From positions 1 to 64,000 of the forward strand of contig NZ_AQXW01000001.1 in the NCBI RefSeq assembly GCF_000376825.1: 64,000 bases of DNA, in the 5' to 3' direction. A program made the translations under genes and the position numbers. This DNA is from Demetria terragena DSM 11295. GTDB lineage: Bacteria > Actinomycetota > Actinomycetes > Actinomycetales > Dermatophilaceae. A model generated the notes under the pieces. That model saw only the letters and a list, made by a program, of their open reading frames with translations. It did not search any database and was not told the origin of the DNA. This document shows positions 1-10,334 of this stretch, piece after piece. Each line of letters begins with the position of its first letter. Within the stretch, counting starts at the first letter, position 1.

Positions 1-1637
1 TCCACCGGCGTAAACGTCACATCACCGTTCGGCTCCACCGTGAACGTACCCACATCCGGAACCGTCACCGTGTCAGTCGGGTCACCGTTCTCATCCAACA
101 ACGTGGTCTCACCAGGAACAATCGGTGTATCACCCGCAGTGTCGTTCTCCGACGGCGTCAACGTCACCGGAGTATCCAGCGGCGTCGTCTCCTCATCCGG
201 GTTCGCCACCGGCGGGACAGCATCCTGCGGAGTCACCGTAATAGTGACCGTCGAATCAGCCGTCTCGCCGTTCTCATCCGTGATCCGATAGGGAACCGGA
301 GTCGCCTCACCCGTGAAATCAGGAAGCGGAGTAAACGTCACAACACCCTGATCATTCACCGCGTACGTGCCCTCACCCGGCACCGTCAACTCATCAACGG
401 GGTTACCAGCCGGGTCGAGCAACGTCGTCAGCGCGGGATCGATCGGAGCAGAACCCGCGGTGTCGTTATCCAACAACGGCACATCCACCGGAGTGCCCTG
501 CGGGGTGGTGTCCGAATCCGGGGTCGCCACCGGCGGGTCAACTGCCGTCGGAGTCACCGTCACAGTCACCGTCGAATCAGCAGTCTGGCCCTGCTCGTCA
601 GTAATTCGGTAGGGAACCGCAGGCGTCTCACCGGTGAAGTCAGCCTCTGGTGTGAACACCACATTGCCCGTGTCATCGACCGTGAACGTCCCGACTCCGG
701 GATAAGTACGCGTGTCGACCGGGTTGCCCGCGGCGTCCAACAGCGTTGTCAAAGCTGGGTCAATCGGCGACGTGCCCGGGGTGTCGTTCTCGAGCAGCGG
801 GACCGTGACCGGGGTGTTCTGCGGGGTCGTGTCCTCATCCGGGTTAGCCACCGGTGGCGCGGGCTCGGCCGTCGTCACGAATCGCTGGGGAAGGAAGTTC
901 AGGGCGTCCCTGGGGAAGGTGCTGACGAAGTTGCGAAGGATTGCACGACCTACCAGGCCGCCCTGAGTTCCCCCAGCAGAGCGGATCGAAATGCCCGAGG
1001 AGTGTTCGGTGACGGCACCGCCGCCACCGGTGTCGACCCAACTCACGCGGGTCGTACCGTCTCCATTGTCGGTCGCAGTGAAGTCGACACGACCAGTCGG
1101 ATCTCCGAACCGAATATCCATGTCAGCCGGCGCGATCCGGTTGTTCTGCGTGTCGAAGGCTTCAATGTCAACCTGGCCGGTCCTGCCGTCCAGGTCGGAG
1201 ATCGAGAAGAAGGACGTGGTGACAGTGCCGTTCTCAACACTGGTGTCTTCAGCGATGTCGAGGATGTCCCCACTTACCACTGCAGCGGGCCCTCCCGGCT
1301 CGTACGCGATTCCGTTACCGGTCGCACGCGTCAACGCGGTGCCGCTCGTGGTAATCGAGCCGCCCGTCGCGCTGGAGACAAACTGGAACGGGCGATACGT
1401 GCCGTTCCCGGTCTGGGTCTGGGAGCCTCGGTTAGTAGCCCCCTCATAGATCTCAGCTGCCTGCGCAGCACTCTGGAGCGCCGCAAAACTCGAGACGACC
1501 AACGTGACGATCGCTGCGAGGCGGGTCAGCCACACTGCACCCGGCCACGCCCGGGAGCCACGGCGGGCATCAGGCCCAGGATCTCGCTGATTCCTTGTGA
1601 TCGGACCGCCCTCGGGCCCTGATCGCGCACCACTCAT
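1..1637 (-). CDS. Secreted adhesin-like protein with CshA-type fibril repeats (3' end beyond window)
   Basis: The reverse strand is open from an ATG at 1637 to the window edge (about 545 codons, no stop), so the C-terminus is missing. A strong ribosome binding site (GGGAAGAAG) precedes the ATG. Residues 35-58 look like a signal peptide (WLTRLAAIVTLVVSSFAALQ followed by an Ala-rich cleavage region before AEIYEG). Residues about 59-255 form a Thr/Asp/Gly-rich domain. From about residue 257 a unit repeats with an exact 321-bp (107-residue) period: PPVANPDEDTTP opens each unit and YRITDENGETADSTVT closes it. Two units are complete and a third is cut by the edge. This matches CshA-type fibril repeats of surface fibrils and large adhesins. 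A cell-wall anchor would lie outside the window. Role in adhesion is family-level inference. Confidence 0.85.
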   Translation of the reverse strand, partial: MSGARSGPEGGPITRNQRDPGPDARRGSRAWPGAVWLTRLAAIVTLVVSSFAALQSAAQAAEIYEGATNRGSQTQTGNGTYRPFQFVSSATGGSITTSGTALTRATGNGIAYEPGGPAAVVSGDILDIAEDTSVENGTVTTSFFSISDLDGRTGQVDIEAFDTQNNRIAPADMDIRFGDPTGRVDFTATDNGDGTTRVSWVDTGGGGAVTEHSSGISIRSAGGTQGGLVGRAILRNFVSTFPRDALNFLPQRFVTTAEPAPPVANPDEDTTPQNTPVTVPLLENDTPGTSPIDPALTTLLDAAGNPVDTRTYPGVGTFTVDDTGNVVFTPEADFTGETPAVPYRITDEQGQTADSTVTVTVTPTAVDPPVATPDSDTTPQGTPVDVPLLDNDTAGSAPIDPALTTLLDPAGNPVDELTVPGEGTYAVNDQGVVTFTPLPDFTGEATPVPYRITDENGETADSTVTITVTPQDAVPPVANPDEETTPLDTPVTLTPSENDTAGDTPIVPGETTLLDENGDPTDTVTVPDVGTFTVEPNGDVTFTPV

Positions 1638-1846
1638 ATCTTCTTCCCTTACCACAGATGTCGGTTATCCAGCGCCCGTTCAGACGCTACCCAGCAAGCG
1701 ACAAAGTAGTAAGGATGCGCAGCACGCAACAAGACTTCAGTTGCTAATCCGTTCCATTAGATCCTGAAACGTTATGAAGCGTCCGGCATGGGAGATGCGG
1801 CGCGGCGGAGGTGCCCAGCTAGGTCTCGATGGCTCAAGTAGCCGAG
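1638..1846. other. Intergenic region upstream of adhesin gene
   Basis: 209 bp between the adhesin start and the sdhB stop. It is less GC-rich than its neighbours. On the reverse strand GGGTAGCGT could be a -10 for the adhesin. No clear -35 or operator was found. Confidence 0.4.
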
Positions 1847-2586
<740 letters not shown>

Positions 2587-2590
<4 letters not shown>

Positions 2591-4566
2591 TTGTAGCTCC
2601 GCTGCTTCAGCTCGATGAACTTATACGTCAGGTCTTCCTTGTGGAGCGTCGGCACCAGCGCGCCGGTGTCCTCGTCACCACCGAAACCCCACGCCGCGAC
2701 ATAGGCGAACTCGTCGTCGTGGCGGAGCGCTTCGCCATCCTCGGTCTGGCTCTCCGCCCGGAAGTGGCCGCCGCAGGACTCGCGGCGGTGCAGCGCATCG
2801 ATGCACATGAGTTCACCGAGCTCGAGGAAATCGGCGACGCGGCCAGCCTTCTCCAACGACTGGTTGAGGGTGTCAGCGGCGCCGAGCACGCGCACATTGC
2901 GCCAGAACTCTTCACGAAGGCCACGGATAAGGCCAATCGCTTTACGCAGGCCCTCCTCCGAGCGTTCCATGCCGCAGTACTCCCACATGACGTGGCCGAG
3001 CTCTTTGTGGAAAGAGTCAACGGTGCGTTCACCGTTAATCGACAACAACGTGTCAATGCGCTGCTGCACCGACTGCTGCGCCTCGATGACCTCCGGCGCA
3101 TCTTCCGCGACCGGCTCGAACGGACCATCGGCGAGGTACTGCCGGATCGTGTTCGGGAGCACGAAGTAGCCATCGGCCAGGCACTGCATGAGCGAAGAGG
3201 CGCCCAGGCGGTTAGCACCGTGATCGGAGAAGTTGGCCTCGCCGGCCGCGAACAATCCCGGGATCGTGGTTTCCAGGTCGTAGTCGACCCACAGCCCACC
3301 CATCGTGTAGTGCACGGCCGGGTAGATACGCATCGGGACCTTGTACGGCGACTCCCCCGTGATGCGCTCGTACATGTCGAACAGGTTGCCGTACTTCTCC
3401 GACACCTGCTCCTCGCTCATCCGCGCCAGCGCCGAGGAGAAGTCGAGGTAGACCCCGCGGCGAAAGTCGCCGACGAGCGGGCCGACACCGCGGCCCTCAT
3501 CACAGACGTTCTTGGCCTGACGCGAGGCAATGTCGCGCGGCACCAGGTTTCCAAAGGCCGGGTAGATCCGCTCCAGGTAGTAGTCGCGGTCTTCCTCGGC
3601 GATGTCGCGCGGGTCCTTGTCGCAATCTTCACGGTTCTTCGGCACCCAGATACGGCCGTCGTTGCGCAACGACTCCGACATCAGCGTCAACTTGGACTGG
3701 TGGTCGCCGCTGACCGGGATGCAGGTCGGGTGAATCTGCGTGTAGCACGGGTTGCCGAACAGCGCGCCCTTGCGGTGCGCCCGCCACGTCGCGGTGACAT
3801 TCGAGCCCATCGCGTTGGTCGACAGGAAGAAAACATTGCCGTAGCCGCCGCTGGCGAGGACGACCGCGTCGGCCAGGTGGGTCTCGACCTCACCGGTCAC
3901 CATGTCGCGCGCGATGATTCCGCGGGCCTTGCCGTCCACGACGATGACTTCGAGCATCTCGTGCCGGGTAAACGACTGGACCGAGCCGGCCGCGACCTGC
4001 CGCTCCATCGCTTGATAGGCACCGATCAACAACTGCTGGCCGGTCTGGCCCGCCGCGTAGAAGGTACGAGCCACCTGAACACCACCGAAGGAGCGGTTGT
4101 CAAGCAGGCCGCCATAATCGCGGGCGAACGGCACGCCCTGCGCGACGCACTGGTCGATGATGTTGGTGCTGACCTCGGCGAGCCGGTAGACGTTGGTCTC
4201 GCGTGAGCGGTAGTCGCCACCCTTGACCGTGTCGTAGAAGAGGCGGTACGTCGAGTCGCCGTCGTCGTTGTAGTTCTTGGCGGCGTTGATACCACCCTGC
4301 GCGGCGATCGAGTGAGCTCGGCGCGGGCTGTCCTGATAGCAGAACGTTTTGACGTTGTAGCCCGCCTCGCCCAGCGTTGCCGCCGCGGCGCCACCAGCCA
4401 AGCCAGTGCCGACGATGATGACCGACAACTTCCGACGGTTGGCCGGGTTGACCAGTCGGTTATCGAACTTGGCCTGTGTCCACATCTTCGTGATGTCGAC
4501 ATCGGGAGCCTTGGTGTCGCGGATTGGCTCGCCCTTGCGGTAGAGCCCGTCGACCAGTGAAGTCAT
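2587..4566 (-). CDS. sdhA: Succinate dehydrogenase flavoprotein subunit
   Basis: Catalytic FAD subunit oxidising succinate to fumarate. An N-terminal dinucleotide fold ([20 protein letters not shown]) is followed by [13 protein letters not shown], whose His is the usual covalent FAD attachment site. The substrate region contains [10 protein letters not shown], and the [12 protein letters not shown] motif sits in the C-terminal half of the FAD domain. I chose the ATG at 4566 ([14 protein letters not shown], 659 aa) because GAGGCGAGA lies just upstream; an in-frame GTG at 4593 has no such support. The gene follows sdhC by 27 nt and overlaps sdhB by 4 nt. Length and lack of a separate sdhD fit the cytochrome b558 (Bacillus/actinobacterial) complex. 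Confidence 0.97.
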
Positions 4567-4593
4567 GTTCTCGCCTCGTAGTTCAGTAGGCAC

Positions 4594-5295
4594 TTAGTTG
4601 ATGACGTCGAACAAGATGAGTAGCGGTGGTAGCGCGAAACCGCCAGCGATCACGACCGCTGTCACGGCTCCTGCGGCCTTCCAGACCCGGCGGGAGCCCG
4701 CGGACGTGGTCAGCCCGAGCGTCTGCACGGCGCTCCACACCCCGTGGTGCAGGTGCATCCCCAGCGCCACCATCGCGGCGAGGTAGATCAGCGTGACCCA
4801 CCAGACCTCAAAGGACTCTTGCACCAGGGCGAACGGATTGTTGGTTTCGCCGCCGGTGACGTTGATCTTTGGCGCCGTGAACTGCAGCAGGTGGAAGACC
4901 AGGAAGAGCAGCAAGGTCAGCCCACCCCAGCGCATCGTGCGCGAGGTCACGGCGGATTTGCTCTTCTTCACGGCATATTTCTGCGGCCGTGCCGCACGGG
5001 CACGCCGCGTCAGAGCGACCGCGGAAGCCACGTGTGCGACCAGCGCGACGATGAGCCCGACGCGCAGAATCCAGAGCAGCCCGGAGTACGGCAGCATCGG
5101 CTCACCGATGGTCCGCAAGTGCTCGGCATAGTCGTTGAAGGATCGCTGCCCGGACAGCAACTTGAGGTTGCCGTACATGTGGGCGGCCACGAAACCGATG
5201 AACGCGACCCCTGAGACCGCCATGAGCGTCTTCAGGAAGATCGTGGTCCCCTGTTTCGACGTCCGTTGCGCCGCGGAAAGGGTGTTGGTAGCCAC
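4594..5295 (-). CDS. sdhC: Succinate dehydrogenase cytochrome b subunit
   Basis: Membrane anchor of complex II. About five hydrophobic helices are visible, with histidines in or beside them (FVAAHMYGN, VAHVASAV, FHLLQF, MHLHHGVW) that in this family ligate two hemes. I chose the GTG at 5295 (reads MATNTLSAAQRTSKQ, 233 aa) because the family starts like this and because a TATTGT hexamer lies 6 nt upstream, as for a leaderless transcript. An upstream ATG at 5325 has no ribosome binding site. It is first in sdhCAB. A DtxR/IdeR-like sequence (5328-5346) lies just upstream, so iron control is possible. Confidence 0.94.
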   Translation of the reverse strand: MATNTLSAAQRTSKQGTTIFLKTLMAVSGVAFIGFVAAHMYGNLKLLSGQRSFNDYAEHLRTIGEPMLPYSGLLWILRVGLIVALVAHVASAVALTRRARAARPQKYAVKKSKSAVTSRTMRWGGLTLLLFLVFHLLQFTAPKINVTGGETNNPFALVQESFEVWWVTLIYLAAMVALGMHLHHGVWSAVQTLGLTTSAGSRRVWKAAGAVTAVVIAGGFALPPLLILFDVIN

Positions 5296-5301
5296 GAGGG
5301 C

Positions 5302-5307
5302 ACAATA
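5302..5307 (-). promoter_or_regulatory. -10 element of sdhCAB (leaderless type)
   Basis: TATTGT ends 6 nt before the GTG at 5295 and no Shine-Dalgarno is present. No convincing -35 hexamer was found. Confidence 0.5.
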
Positions 5308-5327
5308 CTGCGGACCATCCGTCATAC

Positions 5328-5346
5328 CGTGGTGAGGCAAACCTCA
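5328..5346. promoter_or_regulatory. DtxR/IdeR-like iron box upstream of sdhC
   Basis: The 19-mer matches the consensus TTAGGTTAGGCTAACCTAA at 13 of 19 positions and at 12 of 14 in the core (GGTGAGGCAAACCT). It contains a perfect 6-bp inverted repeat (GTGAGG/CCTCAC, 5332-5347). It sits about 35 nt upstream of the sdhC start and between two divergent genes, a position suited to repressor control. Confidence 0.4.
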
Positions 5347-5395
5347 CTGAGTGCCGCGAGAGAAAAATTCTCCTCTCCGCCGACACACTGGCTCC

Positions 5396-6739
5396 ATGAC
5401 GATGACCTGGCCTCTCCTGCACGCTGGCGATGACGGCCCCACGGTGGAGGTCCACGGCCCGCGACGATGGTGGGGCGGCGTCCTCGACGTCGAAGGACTC
5501 GCCGTGGGGTCGGTCGCCAGCGCGGTCTCGGCCATCTCGGCTCTGTGCAGCACAAACTTGCCTTGGCCGATGCGCGTGGAACGCGTCGCTGCGTCGTTCA
5601 CGTCGATCACTGCCCTATCAATCGACGGTGTGCACCCGCCCGGATTCGCCGAAATGTCCGGCTTCTATCGCACTGCGGACGGCTGGATCCGCGTTCACGC
5701 GAACTACCCACATCATCGCGAACGGCTTCAGCAGGCGCTGAGCGCCACGACGCGTGATGAGATCCAGGCCCGGCTCGGCGAGATGTCATGCAGCGACGCC
5801 GAGCGCGAGATCCGGGCCGTTGGCGGCATCGCCGCCGCGGTCCGGTCCCGCGCCGCATGGGTGGCCAGTGAGCAACACCGGGCGAACCGGGACCGTCCAT
5901 GGATCTGCTTCGAGGAGTCCACTGACACCAACACCAGGGCAGCATGGACCCCTCGGAGTGACCATGAGCTGCCGCTGTCCGGGATGCGTGTCCTCGACCT
6001 CACCCGCGTCATCGCCGGGCCGTCGGCGACTCGCTTCATGGCCGCGCTCGGCGCCGACGTGCTACGCGTCGATCCGCCCCACCTGCCCGAGTTGCAGGAT
6101 CAACACGTCGATACCGGATTCGGCAAACGTTCGGCGCTCGCTGACCTACGCCGCCCGGAATCGGTGGACCAGGTGCACGAGTTGCTGACCCGGGCAGACG
6201 TACTGTTCCTCGGCTACCGCCGCCACAGTCTGGCTGCGGCCGGCCTCACCGCCGAGCAGTTGCGCGAGCGCCACCCGCACCTCGTCGTGGTGACCCTCGA
6301 CGCCTGGGGGTCGTCCGGCCCGATGGAGCACCAGGTCGGCTTCGACAGCATCGTGCAGGCCGCGGTTGGTATCGCCGACGACTACCGCAAGCCAGACGGG
6401 TCTCCAGGCGCGCTCCCGCTTCAGGCGCTCGACCACGCGAGTGGCTACGGCATGGTCACTGCCGCCGCGCAACTCCTCGCGGCTCGCGCCCGGGGAGAGG
6501 GCGCAGGCTCGGCCCAACTGTCCCTCGCGCGAACGGCCGACCGGCTGTACGCCATGACGGCGCCAGATGCAGCTATCGAGTCGCTACAGCCGGTCGAGAC
6601 GTTCCGGGTCGACAGTGCGTACGGGCACCTTGAGTTCGTGCCACCCCCTGTCGACTTGCCCGACCGGCCACTGGCGTATCCGTCGCCGCCGAGCCGCTAT
6701 GGCGCGGATGAACTCGGCTGGAGACCTCGGACGAGGTGA
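5396..6739 (+). CDS. CoA transferase family III (CaiB/BaiF) protein
   Basis: Family III enzymes move CoA between carboxylic acids, or act as racemases of acyl-CoA thioesters. The conserved core is in the second half: LSGMRVLDLTRVIAGPSATR, then LGADVLRVDPP, FGKRSALADLRRPE, and VGFDSIVQAAVGIADDY, where the Asp corresponds to the catalytic Asp of this family. The first ~190 residues resemble a degenerate second copy of the fold, common in 450-aa actinobacterial members. The start chosen is the ATG at 5396; GTG 5351 is possible and neither has a clear ribosome binding site. The gene is divergent from sdhC and converges on a 2'-5' RNA ligase family gene across a tandem repeat array. The substrate cannot be told from sequence. 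Confidence 0.85.
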   Translation: MTMTWPLLHAGDDGPTVEVHGPRRWWGGVLDVEGLAVGSVASAVSAISALCSTNLPWPMRVERVAASFTSITALSIDGVHPPGFAEMSGFYRTADGWIRVHANYPHHRERLQQALSATTRDEIQARLGEMSCSDAEREIRAVGGIAAAVRSRAAWVASEQHRANRDRPWICFEESTDTNTRAAWTPRSDHELPLSGMRVLDLTRVIAGPSATRFMAALGADVLRVDPPHLPELQDQHVDTGFGKRSALADLRRPESVDQVHELLTRADVLFLGYRRHSLAAAGLTAEQLRERHPHLVVVTLDAWGSSGPMEHQVGFDSIVQAAVGIADDYRKPDGSPGALPLQALDHASGYGMVTAAAQLLAARARGEGAGSAQLSLARTADRLYAMTAPDAAIESLQPVETFRVDSAYGHLEFVPPPVDLPDRPLAYPSPPSRYGADELGWRPRTR

Positions 6740-6767
6740 GGCACGGAGGTGGGGTTTCGATACGCCC

Positions 6768-6989
6768 GCTCGTTCCTCACGGGCTACTCAACCAGCGGAT
6801 TCTGGCTCGTTCCTCACGGGCTACTCAACCAGCGGATTCTGGCTCGTTCCTCACGGGCTACTCAACCAACGGATTCTGGCTCGTTCCTCACGGGCTACTC
6901 AACCAACGGATTCTGGCTCGTTCCTCACGGGCTACTCAACCAACGGATTCTGGCTTGTTGCTCACGGGCTACTCAACCAGCGGGATCTT
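6768..6989. repeat. Six-copy 37-bp tandem repeat between convergent genes
   Basis: Copies begin at 6768, 6805, 6842, 6879, 6916 and 6953. The shared core is CTCACGGGCTACTCAACC followed by A(G/A)CGG and ATTCTGG. Differences are few (CAGCGG versus CAACGG; the last copy has CTTGTTGCT). The first copy follows TTTCGATACGCCCGCTCG, a form common in actinobacterial intergenic palindromes. GCCCG and CGGGC within the first unit can pair as a short hairpin. The last copy runs into the 3' end of the RNA ligase family gene and supplies its stop codon. Because 37 is not a multiple of three, all frames stay open, giving false reading frames. Confidence 0.95.
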
Positions 6990-7521
6990 CAGGGCCAAAC
7001 GCGAACCGCTCGACCGGACGCCAGACCTGGTCATCGCCGTGCCGGTACAGGTCGAAGCCATCCACCTCGAAGGCGCACCGGAACGTCGCGAGCGCCTCGA
7101 AGGCCCGATCGAGTGCTGCGTCGGCCAAGCCCTGCGCGATCGTCACGTGCGGGTGGTAGGGAAACTGCAGCTCTCGGGAGACCGGGCCGCTACGCACGGC
7201 CGCCTCGAGTCGTTCGCAGTGCCCGATTCCCTCGGCGACAGCCACAAAGACCACCGGGGAAATCGGGCGGAAGGTGCCGGTGCCTTGCAACGTCATCCGG
7301 AACGGCTCGGCTCCGGCCGCCACCGTGCGCAAATAATCGTCCAACTCGGGCATCGCGTCGACTGCCACCTCGGTCGGCGGCATCAGCGTCACGTGCGTGG
7401 GTACGGCATCAGCCAGCGGGTCCCCCGCGTGGTGGCGCGCAGCCTGCAACTGGTCGCCATACGGGCTCGGCACCGGAATGCTGACCCCAACGGTGTGCAC
7501 TCCCCCAGAGCGCGCGTTCAC
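6973..7521 (-). CDS. 2'-5' RNA ligase / cyclic phosphodiesterase family protein
   Basis: A 182-aa member of the LigT/2H phosphoesterase superfamily. Both catalytic H-x-T signatures are present: PTHVTLMPP near residue 42 and HPHVTIAQG near residue 124. Enzymes of this family act on RNA 2',3'-cyclic phosphates or related nucleotides; the exact substrate is unknown. The GTG start overlaps the trpS stop as GTGA, so the two are translationally coupled. The last residues (DPAG) and stop codon are encoded inside the final copy of the 37-bp repeat, suggesting the array has grown into the gene end. Confidence 0.85.
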   Translation of the reverse strand: MNARSGGVHTVGVSIPVPSPYGDQLQAARHHAGDPLADAVPTHVTLMPPTEVAVDAMPELDDYLRTVAAGAEPFRMTLQGTGTFRPISPVVFVAVAEGIGHCERLEAAVRSGPVSRELQFPYHPHVTIAQGLADAALDRAFEALATFRCAFEVDGFDLYRHGDDQVWRPVERFAFGPEDPAG

Positions 7522-8528
7522 CGGCCGAGGGGCACGAAGCCCACTGCGTCGTAGACACGGGCCAAGGTCGCGCCCGCGACCTCTCGTGCGCGTTCAGCGC
7601 CACGGGCCAGATGCGCGTCGAGTTCGGCAGGGTCGGCGAGCAAGTCGTCGACGCGTTCCTTGAATGGCGCCTGGACCACTGCGACTTGCTCGGCCACTTC
7701 GCCCTTGAGCGCGCCGTATTTGTTCTCGCCGGCAAAACGCTCGACCAGCGCCTCGATGCTCTCGCCCGACAACGCGGAGTGAATCCGCAACAGGTTGGCG
7801 ATTCCGGGTTTTGCCTCCGGGTCCCACCGCACGTCGTTGTCGGTGTCCGTAACGGCCGACTTGACCTTCTTCGTGTTGGCCTTGGTGGTGTCCAGCATCA
7901 TCAGATTTCCGGACTGGTTCTCGGCGGACTTGCTCATCTTGGCCGTCGGCTCAGCCAACGACATGACCTTGGCGGTCTCCGCGGGGATGTGCGCCCGCGG
8001 CACGACAAAGGTGTCGCCATAGCGCGCGTTGAACCGCTGCGCCAGGTCGCGGGTGAGTTCCAGGTGCTGGCGCTGGTCTTCCCCGACCGGCACCGCCTCG
8101 GTGTTGTACAGCAGGATGTCGGCTGCCATCAGCATCGGGTACGTGAACAACCCGACCGTGGCGGCGTCCTGACCGCCTTTGGCCGATTTGTCCTTGAACT
8201 GGGTCATCCGCGCCGCTTCGCCGAAACCCGCCAGACAGTTGAGTACCCACGCCAGTTGTGAGTGCTCGGGCACGTGGCTTTGCACGAAGACCGCTGAACG
8301 CTGCGGGTCTACACCCCCAGCGATGTACTGCGCGGCGGTGACGCGGGTCCGCTGGCGCAGGTCAGCCGGATCCGGACCGACCGTCAGCGCGTGCTGATCG
8401 ACCACACAGAAGTAGGCCTCGAAATCTTCCTGCATCCGCACCCAGTTCACCTGGGCTCCGAGGTAGTTGCCGAGGTGGAGCGAATCATGGGTGGGCTGCA
8501 TGCCCGAAAGGAGGCGAGGTCGCGACAT
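7518..8528 (-). CDS. trpS: Tryptophanyl-tRNA synthetase
   Basis: Class I synthetase charging tRNA-Trp. The start [20 protein letters not shown] carries the HIGH-like motif (HLGN), and KMSKS is present as [10 protein letters not shown] in the middle of the protein. [20 protein letters not shown] is the usual conserved tract. Length is normal (336 aa). The ATG at 8528 is preferred because homologues start there; an in-frame ATG at 8588 has a good AAGAAGGA site 7 nt upstream and would add 20 residues, so the start is not settled. The gene is divergent from the acyl-CoA ligase and coupled to the downstream RNA ligase family gene. Confidence 0.95.
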   Translation of the reverse strand: MSRPRLLSGMQPTHDSLHLGNYLGAQVNWVRMQEDFEAYFCVVDQHALTVGPDPADLRQRTRVTAAQYIAGGVDPQRSAVFVQSHVPEHSQLAWVLNCLAGFGEAARMTQFKDKSAKGGQDAATVGLFTYPMLMAADILLYNTEAVPVGEDQRQHLELTRDLAQRFNARYGDTFVVPRAHIPAETAKVMSLAEPTAKMSKSAENQSGNLMMLDTTKANTKKVKSAVTDTDNDVRWDPEAKPGIANLLRIHSALSGESIEALVERFAGENKYGALKGEVAEQVAVVQAPFKERVDDLLADPAELDAHLARGAERAREVAGATLARVYDAVGFVPLGR

Positions 8529-8675
8529 GGAGGGGATTGTGTCAAGAGCGAACTCGGCGGTGCCATCGCCCTCACCTATATCCCGCATCACAAGTTCCTT
8601 CTTTACGAGGAGGCACCTCACCTGCTTCAGTCAAGCCACCACCGGAACACGCTGGTGGCGGCAGGAGGCCGAGTA

Positions 8676-10334
8676 GTGAGTTGGTTCGACGAACGCCCAT
8701 GGACTGCTTTACGTCCGGCCGATGCCCCGACGCCGGGGCCCGCGCCGCCCACGACCCTCGACCTGTTGAGCGCGGCAGTGGCAGAGCACGCCGCCGAGCC
8801 TGCGCTGCGCTATCTCGGGTCGACCGTGACCTACGCCGAACTGGATGAACTCACCGACGGTGTTGCGGCGTACCTGAAGTCCGAAGGCTTCGCTCCCGGG
8901 GAGCGCCTTGGGCTCTATCTGCAGAACGTCCCCCAATTCGTCATCGCACTGTTTGGCGCGTGGAAGGCCGGCGGGGTGGTGGTGCCGTTGAATCCGATGT
9001 ATCGCGACGAGCTGGACCACATCCTCACCGATTCGGCCGCTACCGCGATCGTGTGCGGTGACAAGGAATGGGCCGAGCACGTCGGTGAGCGCGCGCGGGC
9101 TGCCGGGGTACGCATCGGGATCACGACCAGCCCGCTCGATCTGCAGGTCGGGGACGACCCTCGTCTGTTCGCCGGGAGAGAACGGGTCCAGACCTCATGC
9201 GCCGATCTGCTCGAGGTGGCCCGGGCCAAAAGCGGATCGCCCGTCGCCGCACCAGATTTACAGCCCTCGACCCCGGCGCTCATCTCCTACACCTCGGGAA
9301 CCACCGGCCGTTCCAAGGGGGCGGTCAACACCCACCACAATCTCACCAGCAATGCCTCGATGAGCCGTCGTTATACGGCCGCGGAAGCAGGGCCCATCCT
9401 CGCCCTCGCACCCCTGTTCCACATCACCGGAATGGTCGCTCAGGTGCTGACGGCCGTCGACCACGGCGTCGAACTGGTGCTCGCCTATCGCTTCCAGGCC
9501 GCCGTCATGCTCGAGCAGATGCGGACTCATCGACCAGTGGCCATGGTCGGCCCATCGACGGCATACACCGCGATGCTCGCCCACCCCGACTGCGGCCGGG
9601 ACGCCTTCGAGTCGGTGCAGACCGCGGTCTCCGGCGGCACCCCATTGCCGCCGGCACTGCTGGCGAAGGTCGAGGAACAGACCGGCCTCTACCTGCGCAA
9701 CGGGTATGGCCTGACCGAGACGACGGCCGGCGCGGCGAACGTCCCGCTCGGCTTGCGCGCGCCGTACGACGCCGTGTCCGGAACACTCGCGGTTGGCCTG
9801 CCATCGGCGGAGACCGTGATCCGGATCGTCAACGACCAACGCCAGGACCTCGGCCCTCGCGAGATCGGCGAGATCGCGATCGACGGCGACAACGTCGTGC
9901 CGGAATACTGGAATCGCCCGGACGCCACGAAGGAGAGCATCCCCGACGGGCGCCTCTACACCGGCGACATCGGGTTCATGGATGAAGACGGCTGGCTCTA
10001 CGTCGTCGACCGCAAGAAAGACATGATCAATGCCTCCGGCTTCAAGGTGTGGCCACGCGAGGTCGAGGACGTGCTCTACAGCCACTCGGCTGTCCGTGAG
10101 GCCGCTGTCGTCGGGGTTCCCGACACCTATCGCGGAGAGACCGTCGCGGCGTACGTCAGCCTGAGCGAAGGCCACACTCTTACCGCAGAAGAGGTCATCG
10201 ACTTTTGCCGGGACCGGCTCGCCGCATACAAAGCCCCCCGACAGGTCACCGTGTTGGAGGAACTACCCAAGACTGAAAGCGGCAAGATCCTGCGACGTAG
10301 CCTGCGGAGCGTGACCGACGAGCCCAGCACATGA
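8676..10334 (+). CDS. Long-chain acyl-CoA synthetase (AMP-forming ligase)
   Basis: Activates a carboxylic acid to acyl-AMP then acyl-CoA. Motifs in order: P-loop SYTSGTTGRSKGA, YGLTETTAG, LYTGDIGFMDEDGWLYVVDR, KVWPREVEDVLY and the catalytic Lys motif PKTESGKILRR at the C-terminus. I chose GTG 8676 (552 aa) because AGGAGG lies 7 nt upstream; the frame is open further 5' but opposite trpS. The next gene, a TesB thioesterase, overlaps by 4 nt (ATGA), so ligase and thioesterase are co-produced, giving opposing reactions on acyl-CoA. Chain-length preference is not deducible. Confidence 0.92.
   Translation: MSWFDERPWTALRPADAPTPGPAPPTTLDLLSAAVAEHAAEPALRYLGSTVTYAELDELTDGVAAYLKSEGFAPGERLGLYLQNVPQFVIALFGAWKAGGVVVPLNPMYRDELDHILTDSAATAIVCGDKEWAEHVGERARAAGVRIGITTSPLDLQVGDDPRLFAGRERVQTSCADLLEVARAKSGSPVAAPDLQPSTPALISYTSGTTGRSKGAVNTHHNLTSNASMSRRYTAAEAGPILALAPLFHITGMVAQVLTAVDHGVELVLAYRFQAAVMLEQMRTHRPVAMVGPSTAYTAMLAHPDCGRDAFESVQTAVSGGTPLPPALLAKVEEQTGLYLRNGYGLTETTAGAANVPLGLRAPYDAVSGTLAVGLPSAETVIRIVNDQRQDLGPREIGEIAIDGDNVVPEYWNRPDATKESIPDGRLYTGDIGFMDEDGWLYVVDRKKDMINASGFKVWPREVEDVLYSHSAVREAAVVGVPDTYRGETVAAYVSLSEGHTLTAEEVIDFCRDRLAAYKAPRQVTVLEELPKTESGKILRRSLRSVTDEPST

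Noticed and set aside
40-1622. Several short + strand open frames over the adhesin region
   Set aside because: The reverse strand carries the signal peptide, ribosome binding site and repeated domain; the + strand products are Ser/Val-rich shadows.
2641-4206. Long open frame (521 codons) on the + strand opposite sdhA
   Set aside because: Antisense shadow of a highly conserved gene in GC-rich DNA; no ribosome binding site and no recognisable domain.
6768-6989. CRISPR array
   Set aside because: Repeats are directly adjacent with no spacers and no cas genes are nearby.
6736-7554. Open frames through the 37-bp array, repeating TGYSTNGFWLVPHGLLNQR-like peptides
   Set aside because: Repeat length not divisible by three keeps all frames open; no start signal and the frames run antisense to the RNA ligase family gene.
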